From Domibacillus sp. PGB-M46 (GTDB lineage Bacteria; Bacillota; Bacilli; Bacillales; Domibacillaceae): a stretch of 64,000 nucleotides of DNA. The notes below the pieces were generated by a model. The model was not told the origin of the DNA. It saw nothing but the letters and a program-made list of their open reading frames with translations, and did not search any database. Location: assembly GCF_022668875.1 (NCBI RefSeq), contig NZ_JAKGCR010000006.1, forward strand, positions 124,001 to 188,000. Reading direction: 5' to 3'. Each line of letters opens with the position of its first letter. Position 1 is the first letter of the stretch. The position numbers and the translations under genes were made by a program. Positions 38,401-46,150 of this stretch are shown in pieces.

Positions 38401-39038
38401 AACTGGTTCATTATGTGAAACAGCGTGTTTTTTACCGGTTCACAGATTTCTTCAAGGAATCGTTTAATCCAGCCACGCTTAGCGGCCAGCACGAAACGAA
38501 AAGGGCGCTCCAGCGGGCACTCGCAGAACTGCTTCAATCAGTCGGCTATGACCTTGCGCAGGAAATGCGTGCCACATCCATCCGCGTAGAAAATCATGGC
38601 GCGAAATTGATGCAGGATAAGCAAACAAGGCTGGCAAACAAAGCCAGCATGATTGAACCGGAACTGCTGCTCTCAAACGTTCAAACTGGAAAGCTTATCG
38701 TACCGGACTTTAAAACGGCTTTTGAGGATCAGCCGCTTGAGCCGTTTTCCGGTACGCTGTCCCTATTTAAAAATGCAAAAGCCTTTTTTGAGAAAAATGA
38801 AAAGCAGGCGATGATGCAAAAGCTGCAGGAGCAAATCGAGCAGCTGGCAGACGGCTACTTATCCGAACAAAAAAGCCGGCTGTTAATGAGTGCAAACCAG
38901 TTTATTGAACAGGAAACCGAGGAACTGAAGCAGGCGGTGCGCCTTGATGTAACGGAGCAGTTTGACGCGTGGCTTCTCCTGTTCGAACAAACCGGCAATA
39001 TCGAAGAGTGGGAGCAGGTTCTTCGTGACATTTCTTAA
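35415..39038 (+). CDS. dynA: Double dynamin-like GTPase DynA
   Basis: 1207 residues, two fused bacterial dynamin units, as in B. subtilis DynA/YpbR. Unit 1: P-loop CGHFSAGKSTMINEL near residue 51, switch-II MDTPGVDSTDD near 150, and INQID (G4) near 200. Unit 2: P-loop FGAFSAGKSSFANAL near 630, VDTPGADSIN near 790, and INAIDLA near 855. Long helical stalk segments follow each. DynA binds and fuses membranes and supports membrane repair under phage or pore-former stress. Start MGTQTAERTLEG follows AAAGGA. Overlaps the next small gene by 14 nt. Confidence 0.96.
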   Translation: MGTQTAERTLEGIRIRTAGLYEQFLHNGDTERAEKAALFLRKLHEKELIVAFCGHFSAGKSTMINELTGEALLPSSPIPTSANVVKIKPSEENFAKIHYHHGRPLLFKAPYDMKHVKKFAKDGDEVASIEIGHAGSSLPPDVTVMDTPGVDSTDDAHRISTESALHLADMVFYVMDYNHVQSELNFIYTKELLSHGVKLFLIINQIDKHKEEELSFDAFRQSVKDSFATWNVEPEAFYFTSLRNRSLPYNDFGQVQALIQDSIRNREQLAEQSAETMMNRLVHEHMEWLAEQQKQTAEPLEAVVAEAGSQSIEEREAAIRSEMEKRDASLWLKQYEAKRDDVLKNAILMPAATREKARSYLESTRPDFKVGLLFAKKKTEEEREQRLRLFVEDIQKQTEAQLEWAIRQVSAAWVKESRLDDPALALKAEELSVPVDASLAVDAVKPGAGVTGDAVLNYAEDVASLVKKRARAVSEAWKEEAAPVLTEQFNSEYGQYEKEYKVWAKRLQAKQTLEELEKQREEREALLRRIVSEEDPILPRIVQALQEKWQAEDAEAVLYDGVEQWQTEERSSAGFIEASEQPQLQAAGDKEAVVNRLRQMAKRLHHIPGFARFVDGALQKAARLENQTYTIALFGAFSAGKSSFANALLGEKVLPVSPNPTTAAVNRIHPVDSEHHHRTADVHLKPEEMMLQDVNASLGLFGRSAASLEEAVQMVPDVLAANEGEGKEKIHLSFLRAFLAGFDDYKGQPDGTLRVDLDLFRQFVAEEQKSCFVNSIDLYYDCDFTRLGITLVDTPGADSINARHTGVAFEYIKNADAILFVTYYNHAFSKADREFLIQLGRVKDAFELDKMFFVINAIDLAADEEELNDVKAYVQDQLLQYGIRFPRLHGVSSMLAVEEAMRGEWDHPQSGMKPFKESFRAFLTGDLAQMAVQSAEAEAERGVSQLQKLIAAAKESVHQGEQKREELTAKQAKMIAAIDAETTEAEQKRLAQELDELVHYVKQRVFYRFTDFFKESFNPATLSGQHETKRALQRALAELLQSVGYDLAQEMRATSIRVENHGAKLMQDKQTRLANKASMIEPELLLSNVQTGKLIVPDFKTAFEDQPLEPFSGTLSLFKNAKAFFEKNEKQAMMQKLQEQIEQLADGYLSEQKSRLLMSANQFIEQETEELKQAVRLDVTEQFDAWLLLFEQTGNIEEWEQVLRDIS

Positions 39039-39204
39039 TTCACGGTTTCACGCCTGTGCCACGTGCCGGCATTTCGAAGCGTCACGACAGCCGGGCGGAA
39101 TGAAATATACATGCAGCCGGCTCGGGTTCGAGACGAAGCCGGATTACCGGTTTAACTGCTGGGACCCGAAGGAGCATGTAAAAAAGCTAATGAAAAAGGA
39201 GTGA
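39025..39204 (+). CDS. Small cysteine-containing protein coupled to dynA
   Basis: 59 residues from a GTG inside the dynA end. Four cysteines, C-x2-C near the start (ACATCRHF) and single Cys in YTCSRLGF and FNCWDPKEH, suggest a zinc-ribbon-like fold. Function unknown. Overlap with dynA and only 4 nt to the sulfurtransferase gene indicate one operon and translational coupling. The longer frame starting at 38962 would overlap dynA much more and is less likely. Confidence 0.65.
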   Translation: MTFLNSRFHACATCRHFEASRQPGGMKYTCSRLGFETKPDYRFNCWDPKEHVKKLMKKE

Positions 39205-39208
39205 TTGG

Positions 39209-40042
39209 ATGATCGTCACAACGGAGTGGCTAAGAGAAAAGCAGAATCAAAACGGGGATCAAGTCGTAGTGATTGACTGCCGGTTTGATTTAGCCGATCC
39301 GGCAAAAGGAGCTGCTTTATATGAAGAGAGCCATATTCCAGGCGCTTATTATGCGCATTTAGATCATCATTTATCCGGTGAAAAAGGGCAGGGAGGCGGA
39401 CGCCATCCGCTGCCGGATATGACGGTTTTTGCGGCGTTTATGGAAAGCTGCGGTGTGTCGGATGACACGTTTGTGGTCGCTTATGATGATGGCGTATCGA
39501 TGTTTGCCGGCCGTCTCTGGTGGCTTTTGACTTATGCCGGCCATAAACATGCCTGCATTTTAGACGGCGGCTTTTCCGCCTGGACAAGCGAAGGGCTGCC
39601 GGTAACAAAAGAACGGCCAAAGCCGAAGCGCCAAACCGGGCAGTTAACGGTTCAGCTTCAGCCGGGTATGGTCGCATCTGCCGAAGAAGTCGCAGAAGGA
39701 GGAGCGCTTTTAATTGACTCGAGGGCGCCTGAACGCTATTTAGGAGAAGCCGAGCCGCTTGACCGGGTACCGGGCCATATTCCGGGTGCGATCAACCGTT
39801 TTTTTGCCGAAGCGACGGAAAATGGCAAGTGGAAGCCTGCCGAAGCGCAACAGGTACGGTTTGCCGGAATAGGGCCGGATGAGCCGATTATTGTATACTG
39901 CGGTTCAGGCGTATCTGCAACACCCAACATTTTAGCCCTGCAGCAGGCGGGCTTTACCAATGTAAAGCTTTATCCGGGCAGCTACAGCGAATGGTCAAGT
40001 GACGAATCGCGCCCGATTGAAACGGAAAGGCATGATCGATAA
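39209..40042 (+). CDS. Sulfurtransferase with two rhodanese domains
   Basis: 277 residues. The N-terminal rhodanese domain is inactive-like (VVIDCRFDLADP ... FVVAYDDGVSMFAGRLWWLL, with Asp in place of Cys). The C-terminal domain carries the active-site loop YCGSGVSATPN. The family includes thiosulfate and 3-mercaptopyruvate sulfurtransferases; the CGSGV loop fits the latter, but substrate cannot be told by eye. A ribosome site GGAGTGATTGG precedes ATG 39209. Followed at 1 nt by ypcP. Confidence 0.9.
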   Translation: MIVTTEWLREKQNQNGDQVVVIDCRFDLADPAKGAALYEESHIPGAYYAHLDHHLSGEKGQGGGRHPLPDMTVFAAFMESCGVSDDTFVVAYDDGVSMFAGRLWWLLTYAGHKHACILDGGFSAWTSEGLPVTKERPKPKRQTGQLTVQLQPGMVASAEEVAEGGALLIDSRAPERYLGEAEPLDRVPGHIPGAINRFFAEATENGKWKPAEAQQVRFAGIGPDEPIIVYCGSGVSATPNILALQQAGFTNVKLYPGSYSEWSSDESRPIETERHDR

Positions 40043-40043
40043 G

Positions 40044-40946
40044 ATGACAACCAGGAAATTATTGCTTGTGGACGGAATGGCTCTTCTATTCCGTTCTTTT
40101 TTTCAAACGGCGCCGAGCGGCCGTTTTATGTTTAATGAAAAAGGAATCCCAACAAACGCTGTACAGGGGCTGATCCGTCATTTGTTTGCAGCGGCGGACC
40201 GCATTCGCCCGACCCATATTACCGTCTGCTGGGATATGGGAAAGGACACATTCCGTACCGATATGTTCGACTCGTATAAAGCACACCGACCGGCTCCGCC
40301 GGCAGAGCTTACGCCGCAGTTCGATTTAGCGCAGCAGGCAACGGCCGCGTTTTCTCTTCACAATGCCGGGGTAAGAAACTATGAAGCAGATGACTGCATC
40401 GGCACCATTTCCAAATGGACAAAAGAAGAGGAAACCTACATTTTAACCGGGGACCGGGATCTTTTGCAGCTGTTAAATGGCCGTAATCACGTGTGGCTGC
40501 TGCAGACGGGCTATGGAAATTGGAAGGCATATGACGCGGCGCTGTTTCGTGAGGAATATGGGATTGATCCGGAGCAGTTTCATTATGTAAAAGCACTGAT
40601 GGGAGATGCAGCCGACGGCTATCCCGGTGTAAAAGGAATTGGAGAAAAAACGGCACTGAAGCTCATTCGCGAGCATGGAACGACAGAAGGTGTATTAGCA
40701 GGGCTTGACGGTATGACCCCTGCACTTCAAAAAAAACTGCGTGAAGGGGAAGACATGCTGCGCATGTCGGAAAAACTGGCAGAAATCCATTGCGATGTAC
40801 CGCTTGAGTGGACGTGGGAGCAGGCCGCTTTTACAGGTACAACAGAAGAGGCCGCCCGCTTTATTGAGGAAAATGGAATGAAGGGACTGTCCCGCCTCGC
40901 CCGCCATACAGGCTATATAGAAGTAGATCCGTTTGGCTTTGATTGA
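40044..40946 (+). CDS. ypcP: 5'-3' exonuclease YpcP (PolA N-domain-like)
   Basis: 300 residues. FEN/5'-nuclease family: LLLVDGMALLFRSFF, CWDMGKDTFRTDMFDSYKAHR (metal and DNA-binding arginines), YEADDCIGTI, LTGDRDLLQLL, MGDAADGYPGVKGIGEKTALKLI (helix-hairpin-helix). A stand-alone flap nuclease that can remove RNA primers alongside Pol I. The start at 40044 aligns with B. subtilis YpcP; an ATG at 40032 overlapping the previous stop is possible. Confidence 0.92.
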   Translation: MTTRKLLLVDGMALLFRSFFQTAPSGRFMFNEKGIPTNAVQGLIRHLFAAADRIRPTHITVCWDMGKDTFRTDMFDSYKAHRPAPPAELTPQFDLAQQATAAFSLHNAGVRNYEADDCIGTISKWTKEEETYILTGDRDLLQLLNGRNHVWLLQTGYGNWKAYDAALFREEYGIDPEQFHYVKALMGDAADGYPGVKGIGEKTALKLIREHGTTEGVLAGLDGMTPALQKKLREGEDMLRMSEKLAEIHCDVPLEWTWEQAAFTGTTEEAARFIEENGMKGLSRLARHTGYIEVDPFGFD

Positions 40947-41015
40947 GGCAGGACGTGTACATAATCATTTCTTTTTTTGAAGAAACTGATCAGGAGAAAG
41001 TCTTCAAAACACCGT

Positions 41016-41402
41016 TCAAGGGTTTGCCCGAATGGCGTTTTTGGCTTCCTGGTCTGCTTTATTTTGTTTCGATGGAATCCATTTAACAAAAAATAACGGA
41101 AATTCATCCGCCATCGTTAAAATGGTCTGCAATAGCGGTTTATAATCCGGCTTATGAATATATTCTTTTTCAATAGCCGCCACAACCGTTTGAGAATCGC
41201 TCCGGAGTGAGATGGTCTGGGCGCCCCGCTCCTTACACAGCTCAAGTGCTTTAATGACAGCGGTAAACTCGGCTGCATGCGTATCCATTTCACCAAGCGG
41301 AATGGAAAATCGTTCTGTTTTGCCATCCCAGCGAATCACGACACCTGCGCCTGCCCGGCCGGGATCGCCGGTTGAGGCTCCATCTGTATACACTTCAAAC
41401 AT
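41016..41402 (-). CDS. ypeP: Ribonuclease HI-like protein YpeP
   Basis: 128 residues, RNase H fold. Visible metal-binding carboxylates: D in FEVYTDGASTGDPG, E in HAAEFTAVIKAL, D in LRSDSQTVVAAI, and a final D in NKADQEAKNA. All four positions are occupied, so activity is plausible, though B. subtilis YpeP is reported to be weak or inactive. It lies back to back with a second RNase H-like gene on the plus strand, with only 52 bp between starts. Confidence 0.88.
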   Translation of the reverse strand: MFEVYTDGASTGDPGRAGAGVVIRWDGKTERFSIPLGEMDTHAAEFTAVIKALELCKERGAQTISLRSDSQTVVAAIEKEYIHKPDYKPLLQTILTMADEFPLFFVKWIPSKQNKADQEAKNAIRANP

Positions 41403-41454
41403 ATTGATTCCCCCCGATCTTTTCTTTTTTATTTTAAAGAATGGAGGCAGCGAA

Positions 41455-42111
41455 ATGCAAATGACAATCCGCTTTATGTATGATTTTAAAGGTGTGAAAA
41501 CGACGTTTACGTCTGAGCCGGTTGACCGGCACCTTGTGCAGAAAACCGCCGATGACCTGCTGAAAACCGGCCGCGTGAAGGAAATAGAGATCATAGATGA
41601 GCTTGGCCAGGAATGGACATTGAAGGAATTTAAAAAGCTGAATGAAAAACTGGACGAAGAGCCGGAAAATATTACGGTGCTGTTTGACGGCGGCTTTGAC
41701 GTCGAATCAGCCAGTACGGGAGTGGGTACGGCGATTTACTATACAAAAGGCGGCCGCCGCTACCGGCTGCGTGAAAATGCCCGGCTTGAAGGGCTTGATT
41801 CAAACAATGAAGCAGAATATGCGGCTCTTTACTTTGCGATGCAGAAGCTTGAGGAACTCGGGGTAAACAGCCAGCCGGTGACCATCACAGGTGACTCGCT
41901 CACCGTGCTGAACCAGCTTGGCGGGGACTGGCCGTGCTTTGAAGAAAGCCATGCCCGGTTTCTAGCGCGGATCGAAGAAAAAATTGCATCCATGCGACTC
42001 AAGCCGCTTTACAAACCAGTGGATAGAAGGCACAATAAAGAAGCTGACCAGCTTGCGAGGCAAGCACTCGAAGGCACACCCATCTCAAGTCACGCAGAGA
42101 TCGGGAGTTAA
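41455..42111 (+). CDS. ypdQ: RNase H-like protein, YpdQ type
   Basis: 218 residues. An N-terminal 75-residue domain (IRFMYDFKGVKTTFTSEPVDRHLVQKTADDLLKTGRV) precedes an RNase H fold: D in VLFDGGFDVESASTGVG, E in SNNEAEYAALYFAM, D in TITGDSLTVLNQL, and a late D in NKEADQLARQAL. This agrees with YpdQ, RNase HI-like. ATGGAGGCAGCGAA ribosome site. It is divergent from ypeP and precedes the zinc-finger gene ypeQ. Confidence 0.87.
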   Translation: MQMTIRFMYDFKGVKTTFTSEPVDRHLVQKTADDLLKTGRVKEIEIIDELGQEWTLKEFKKLNEKLDEEPENITVLFDGGFDVESASTGVGTAIYYTKGGRRYRLRENARLEGLDSNNEAEYAALYFAMQKLEELGVNSQPVTITGDSLTVLNQLGGDWPCFEESHARFLARIEEKIASMRLKPLYKPVDRRHNKEADQLARQALEGTPISSHAEIGS

Positions 42112-42130
42112 TGGGAAAGGCAGGTGCCAC

Positions 42131-42310
42131 GTGTTGAACCGAACAGAACTTTTACTCGAAGTAGAAGAGTTGCTGAATACGTACTGCAAAGACTGCCTCG
42201 TAAAAAATACACTGCGTAAAGAAAGAGGCAAAACCGCTGCTCATAAATTTTGTATTACCCAATGCACAATCGGAGAAAAATTAAAACAGTACGGAGATAA
42301 GCTTTCTTAA
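42131..42310 (+). CDS. ypeQ: Zinc-finger protein YpeQ (C2HCIx2C type)
   Basis: 59 residues. C-x2-C in YCKDCLVKN and H-x2-C-I-x2-C in HKFCITQC form the signature of the zf-C2HCIx2C family (PF10782). GTG at 42131 or TTG at 42134 can start it after AAAGGCAGG. The product is small, basic and cytosolic; function unknown. The stop codon enters the terminator at 42308-42332. Confidence 0.88.
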   Translation: MLNRTELLLEVEELLNTYCKDCLVKNTLRKERGKTAAHKFCITQCTIGEKLKQYGDKLS

Positions 42311-42332
42311 GCCGGCCTATGCCCGGCTTTTT
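42308..42332 (+). terminator. ypeQ terminator
   Basis: Stem AAGCCGG / CCGGCTT with T5. Confidence 0.88.
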
Positions 42333-42396
42333 CCTTGTTTGAAAAGAATAGTTATAGTACACTTTTATTGATGACAATGTCAGGGGGAACGTCCTT

Positions 42397-42816
42397 ATGC
42401 CGACACCGAGTATGGAGGATTACATAGAACAGATTTATTTGCTGATTGATACAAAAGGGTATGCACGTGTTTCGGACATCGCCGGTGCCCTGTCGGTTCA
42501 TCCGTCGAGCGTAACGAAAATGGTGCAGAAGCTTGATAAAGATGAATACCTTGTGTACGAGCGGTACCGGGGCCTTATATTAACAGCAAAAGGGCAAAAA
42601 ATCGGCCGGCGTTTAGTGGAGCGGCACGATTTGCTTGAACGGTTTCTGTCGGTGATCGGAGTGGATGAAGCACATATTTACGAAGATGTGGAAGGTATTG
42701 AACACCACTTAAGTTCCGATTCCATCAACCGGATCGCGGACTTGATCGAATACTTTGAAGAAGACCCGGCGCGCATCGAAGCGCTGAAAAAAGTCAATGA
42801 CCGAAACAAGGAATGA
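42397..42816 (+). CDS. mntR: Manganese transport regulator MntR
   Basis: 139 residues, DtxR family. N-terminal winged helix ([26 protein letters not shown]) and a dimerisation/metal domain. The manganese ligands of B. subtilis MntR are all present by position: D8 and E11 in [11 protein letters not shown]77 in ERHDLLERF, and the E-x2-E-H of [11 protein letters not shown]. Represses Mn2+ uptake genes (mntH, mntABCD) when metal is bound. GGGGGAA ribosome site; transcribed as a single gene between two terminators. Confidence 0.97.
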   Translation: MPTPSMEDYIEQIYLLIDTKGYARVSDIAGALSVHPSSVTKMVQKLDKDEYLVYERYRGLILTAKGQKIGRRLVERHDLLERFLSVIGVDEAHIYEDVEGIEHHLSSDSINRIADLIEYFEEDPARIEALKKVNDRNKE

Positions 42817-42847
42817 ATCCGTCTCTTATGTAGAGCGGATTTTTTTC
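42815..42847 (+). terminator. mntR terminator
   Basis: Stem AATCCGtCTC / GAGCGGATT with T7. Confidence 0.8.
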
Positions 42848-42870
42848 CAAACAAGGAGGAGGAGTCCAGC

Positions 42871-43995
42871 ATGAAGATTTTAAAAATCGAGCCGACACCA
42901 AGCCCGAATACGATGAAAGTGATTTTGGACGAAGAGCTTGCGGCGGGTAAAAGTACGAATTACAAGCCGGAGACGGCAGAAGGGGCGCCTGAAGTCATTC
43001 AAGCAATCTTGAAAATTGAAGGCGTCCGGGGTGTCTACCATGTGGCAGACTTTATCGCGCTTGAGCGAAACGGCCGTTACGACTGGCAGGATATTTTGCC
43101 GAACGTCCGCGCCGCATTTGGCGAAAGCCGCACAGAAGAAAGAGAAATAAAACCGCTTGAACATTTTGGCGAAGTGGAAACCTTTATTCAAGTGTACAAA
43201 GGCATTCCCCTGCAGTTAAAGCTTGTATCAGCAGACGAAGAAAAACGGCTGGCGCTCCCGGACTACTGCCAGGACGCGTTCCGGCAGCTGACCGAAAGCG
43301 GCGGTGACAATTACATTTTAGAGCGTAAGTGGCAGGAGTTCGGTATTCGTTACGGAGAGCTCGATGCGATCGCCCCTGAACTGCTGGAAGAAGTGATGGC
43401 CGCTTATCCGAAAGAACGGGTGGAGCGCCTTGTGGAAGCGGCACAGGCAGGAGGCCCGCTTGTGCAGCATAAAGAGCACGGCGTAAAGCCGGATAAAGAA
43501 GCTTGGCTCAAGGAGCCGGACTGGCGCAAACGATACCAGCAGCTGGAGCAAATGCCAGATCCGGATCTTGCGGATATGCCGCTGCTAGAAGCAGCGCTTC
43601 AGGACGAAAAAGCAGCCATCCGGCGTTTGGCTGTTGTGTATGCGGGAATGATTGAAGACAAGCGTATTTTACCTGTACTGCGTAAAGCGCTTGAAGATCC
43701 GGCCGTTACGGTGCGCCGCACAGCCGGCGACTGTATGAGTGATCTTGGTTTTCCGGAAGCCGCAGATGCCATGATTGGGGCTTTAAAAGACAAAAGCAAA
43801 ATCGTCCGCTGGCGCGCAGCGATGTTTTTATATGAAGCGGGAGACGAATCGGCACTCCCGGCCTTGCGCGAGGCAGCGGATGATCCGGAATTCGAAGTGA
43901 AAATGCAGGTTATGATGGCCATTGAACGAATCGAAGGCGGAGAAGAAGCAAAAGGCTCGGTGTGGAAGCAAATGACGGAAGCCCGTAACCAATAA
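42871..43995 (+). CDS. ypgR: YpgR-like protein: Nfu N-terminal domain plus HEAT repeats (conserved virulence factor C family)
   Basis: 374 residues. Residues 1-85 form a NifU/Nfu N-terminal scaffold-like domain (IEPTPSPNTMKVILD ... ILKIEGVRGVYHVADFIALER). From about 215 on, HEAT-type helical repeats (LLEAALQDEKAAIRRLAVVYAG, LRKALEDPAVTVRRTAGDCMSDLG, ALKDKSKIVRWRAAMFLYEAGDE). Matches B. subtilis YpgR and staphylococcal CvfC in length and layout. Role not known; the Nfu part suggests a link to Fe-S or thiol metabolism, fitting the bacilliredoxin gene that follows 12 nt later. Confidence 0.9.
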   Translation: MKILKIEPTPSPNTMKVILDEELAAGKSTNYKPETAEGAPEVIQAILKIEGVRGVYHVADFIALERNGRYDWQDILPNVRAAFGESRTEEREIKPLEHFGEVETFIQVYKGIPLQLKLVSADEEKRLALPDYCQDAFRQLTESGGDNYILERKWQEFGIRYGELDAIAPELLEEVMAAYPKERVERLVEAAQAGGPLVQHKEHGVKPDKEAWLKEPDWRKRYQQLEQMPDPDLADMPLLEAALQDEKAAIRRLAVVYAGMIEDKRILPVLRKALEDPAVTVRRTAGDCMSDLGFPEAADAMIGALKDKSKIVRWRAAMFLYEAGDESALPALREAADDPEFEVKMQVMMAIERIEGGEEAKGSVWKQMTEARNQ

Positions 43996-44007
43996 GGAGG
44001 AATAAAG

Positions 44008-44439
44008 ATGAATGCTTATGAAGAATACATGAAACAAATGGTAATCCCGATGCGTGCGGAACTAACAAACGCCGGGTTTACAGAACTGACAACAGAAGAA
44101 GAAGTGAACCATTTTATGGAATCCGCAGAAGGCACAACACTTGTTGTGATTAATTCCGTGTGCGGCTGTGCGGCAGGCCTTGCCCGCCCGGCAGCGGTGC
44201 AGGCATCTATGAATGAGCATGCACCGGACCGCCTTGTGACGGTGTTTGCCGGACAGGACCGTGAAGCAACCGCTGCGATGCGTGCGTGGATGCCGGAATT
44301 TGAACCGTCTTCTCCATCGATGGCGCTTTTAAAAGGAAATAAAGTGGTACATTTTGTGCCGCGTGAGCAAATCGAAGGCCACGATCTTGGTGCCATTATC
44401 TCGAACTTAACAACGGCTTTTGATCAGCACTGCCAGTGA
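44008..44439 (+). CDS. brxA: Bacilliredoxin (YphP)
   Basis: 143 residues, DUF1094 family. CGC active-site motif in VVINSVCGCAAGLARPAA. Removes bacillithiol from bacillithiolated proteins (de-bacillithiolation), working with the thiol made by the bshA pathway encoded earlier in this window. AAGGAGGAA ribosome site. The TGA overlaps the GTG of ypiP. Confidence 0.95.
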   Translation: MNAYEEYMKQMVIPMRAELTNAGFTELTTEEEVNHFMESAEGTTLVVINSVCGCAAGLARPAAVQASMNEHAPDRLVTVFAGQDREATAAMRAWMPEFEPSSPSMALLKGNKVVHFVPREQIEGHDLGAIISNLTTAFDQHCQ

Positions 44440-45203
44440 TTGTCACCACATCCCAGCGGGCTGATGCCCGTGTAAGAGCGAGGGCAGCGGCGCTTGCCGA
44501 GCAGTTTGGAGTGCCCTTTATAGAACGGAAAAAGCAGCCGGTGAACAAGCTGGCTGCTTTTTATGAATGTCCGGTTCTATTGGTATCGAAGGAGCGGCTT
44601 GAACTGCATGATGGCAGTGGGACGCCTTTCTTTTTCCATCCCGGGTCTGCTATGTTTCGCGTCAAGCGGCTGCTCGCGGGCGGAGAAGATGAACTGGTAA
44701 ACGTGTGCGGTTTGGAGAGCGGCATGTCGTTTTTAGACTGCACAATGGGACCGGCGGCCGACAGTATTACCGCTTCTGCGGCTGTAGGAGAAGCGGGGCG
44801 CGTGCAATCGATAGAAGCAAATCCGTTTATTGCTCATATTGTCGGGGAAGGGCTTGGCTCCTGGACGGACGGGCCGGAGCCGCTGCTTGCGGCCATGAAA
44901 AGAATCCAGGTTCAGCCGGCTGATTATCATACGTATTTAAAAGAAGTGCCCGATGAATCATTTGATGTGGTTTATTTTGATCCGATGTTCGAAACCGCGG
45001 TCGATTCAAGCGGAATTGCTCCGCTTCGGTCATTTGCCGCTTACCGTGATTTAACCAAGGAGGCTGTCGGGGAAGCAAAGCGGATTGCCAGGCATCGTGT
45101 GGTGCTGAAAGACCACTTCCGTTCCCAGCGTTTTGCAGCATTCGGTTTTACCCAGCATATCCGTAAAACATCAAAGTTTCATTTCGGCACGATTGAAAAA
45201 TAG
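44436..45203 (+). CDS. ypiP: Class I SAM-dependent methyltransferase-like protein YpiP
   Basis: 255 residues. After an N-terminal domain (about 1-85), a Rossmann SAM-binding fold: FLDCTMGPAADSITASAAVG (motif I variant), IEANPFIAHIVGEGL, and DVVYFDPMFETAV (D-P-M-F in place of NPPY). Substrate unknown. GTG start overlapping brxA (GTGA) indicates coupling, as in the B. subtilis ypgR-yphP-ypiP run. Confidence 0.85.
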   Translation: MIVTTSQRADARVRARAAALAEQFGVPFIERKKQPVNKLAAFYECPVLLVSKERLELHDGSGTPFFFHPGSAMFRVKRLLAGGEDELVNVCGLESGMSFLDCTMGPAADSITASAAVGEAGRVQSIEANPFIAHIVGEGLGSWTDGPEPLLAAMKRIQVQPADYHTYLKEVPDESFDVVYFDPMFETAVDSSGIAPLRSFAAYRDLTKEAVGEAKRIARHRVVLKDHFRSQRFAAFGFTQHIRKTSKFHFGTIEK

Positions 45204-45242
45204 AATTCGCCGTATCATTTAAAAAATAAATCAAGAAAAGAT

Positions 45243-45278
45243 GCCTGAGACTGATAAATAAACTTTATCGGCCTCAGG
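45243..45278 (+). terminator. ypiP terminator hairpin, proximal copy
   Basis: GCCTGAGactGATAAA / TTTATCggcCTCAGGC, no T tract. The GATAAATAAACTTTATCGGCCT core is repeated at 45708-45740. Confidence 0.75.
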
Positions 45279-45707
45279 CTGTAGACAAATGATATGGATG
45301 ACCGTGCACATGAATGGGATGGATCGGCAGCGTCCAGGCAGCTCCGCTTTCCATGGGGCAGGCGCTGAGCCCGGCTTCGCCTGTCGGCTCCACCGGTCTC
45401 AGCTGCCCGCTCGTCCCATAGGAGTCTGCGCTGCCCTCCCGCCGCCAAGTGGCTTGCGACAAGATTGTATAGGGCTAGTAAGGTCTTTTGTTTATAAAAG
45501 AGAAAATATCTACTCAGTCCTTGCTTACTGGTCTTCAACACCACTTGGTGAAGCCTGACGGACGAAGACTCCAGCGGGAAGTACAGTGAGTCGGGAGACC
45601 CCGCGGGTGCAGCCGAGGGAGCTCCCGCACTGCCTTAGGATGCGCGAAGTCCGGCGGGCTTCACTGGTCGGCTCTTTTTTAAAAGCGAAAGACTTTGCCT
45701 GCACACT
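45279..45707 (+). repeat. Family A terminator-flanked repeat, copy A4 (composite)
   Basis: About 429 bp, same orientation as A2. Starts CTGTAGACAAATG. The A core is nearly identical to A2 through CAAGTGGCTTGCGACAAGATTG. It then carries the extra module at 45547-45660 (shared in reverse with A3) and ends AAAGCGAAAGACTTTGCCTGCACACTGAG. Confidence 0.88.
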
Positions 45708-45740
45708 GAGGCCGATAAGTGAACTTTATCGGCCTTTTTT
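45708..45740 (+). terminator. ypiP terminator hairpin, distal copy
   Basis: Stem GGCCGATAA / TTTATCGGCC with T6. Confidence 0.85.
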
Positions 45741-45766
45741 AATTAAATATTGTTTTGAAACGAATA

Positions 45767-45800
45767 AAACCATGCCTGGTATCGAGGCATGGTTTTTTTT
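45767..45800 (+). terminator. Additional strong hairpin with T8
   Basis: AAACCATGCCT / AGGCATGGTTT followed by T8, about 27 nt after the ypiP distal terminator. No gene lies between, so it may be left from a lost gene. The 45801-46045 stretch that follows shows coding-like fragments but no gene I can support. Confidence 0.8.
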
Positions 45801-46045
45801 CTTTAATGAAGAAAAGATTGCTGGATGTCCATCTTCAAAAGCCGTTCGCTGTTCGTCCTGGACAAGCAGACTACTTCGCCGGCGGAGATGACTGTGCCGG
45901 GCCAATCTTCTCTTTGAGAAAAAAGAGCAAAGAACAGGATGGGAATAGGCATACTAAAAAAACGGGCTGTAGAAATTCAAGACAGCTTAAAGGTATTTTC
46001 CTGGGAATGATGATTTTGAACGAGAACAGGGAGGAGCAGTATAAG
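45801..46045. other. Gene-poor stretch with decayed-looking fragments
   Basis: A frame at 45820-45920 reads a protein-like piece (KPFAVRPGQADYFAGGDDCA), but no start or ribosome site frames it and the rest looks random. Possibly a remnant of a lost gene between ypiP and the regulator. No feature claimed. Confidence 0.35.
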
Positions 46046-46049
46046 ATTG

Positions 46050-46112
46050 TTGACACCCTTAACTGAATTGTGTAATATTCAATTGTACACAACTTAATTT
46101 TGAAAAATATAA
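46050..46112 (+). promoter_or_regulatory. Promoter and operator-like inverted repeat of the OhrR-like gene
   Basis: TTGACA (46050-46055), 17 nt, TAATAT (46073-46078): a near-consensus sigma-A promoter. The AATTGTGTA and TACACAACTT arms (about 46066-46100), plus CAATTGTA between them, form an inverted repeat over the -10 and start site. It resembles the TACAATT-AATTGTA sites bound by OhrR regulators. Autoregulation is likely. Confidence 0.65.
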
Positions 46113-46150
46113 TTTTGGACAATTTATATAGGTGAAGGAATGATGGAACT

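Noticed and set aside
45755-46066. 103-residue frame after repeat A4
   Set aside because: It runs through a terminator hairpin, lacks a ribosome site, and only a short middle piece looks protein-like.
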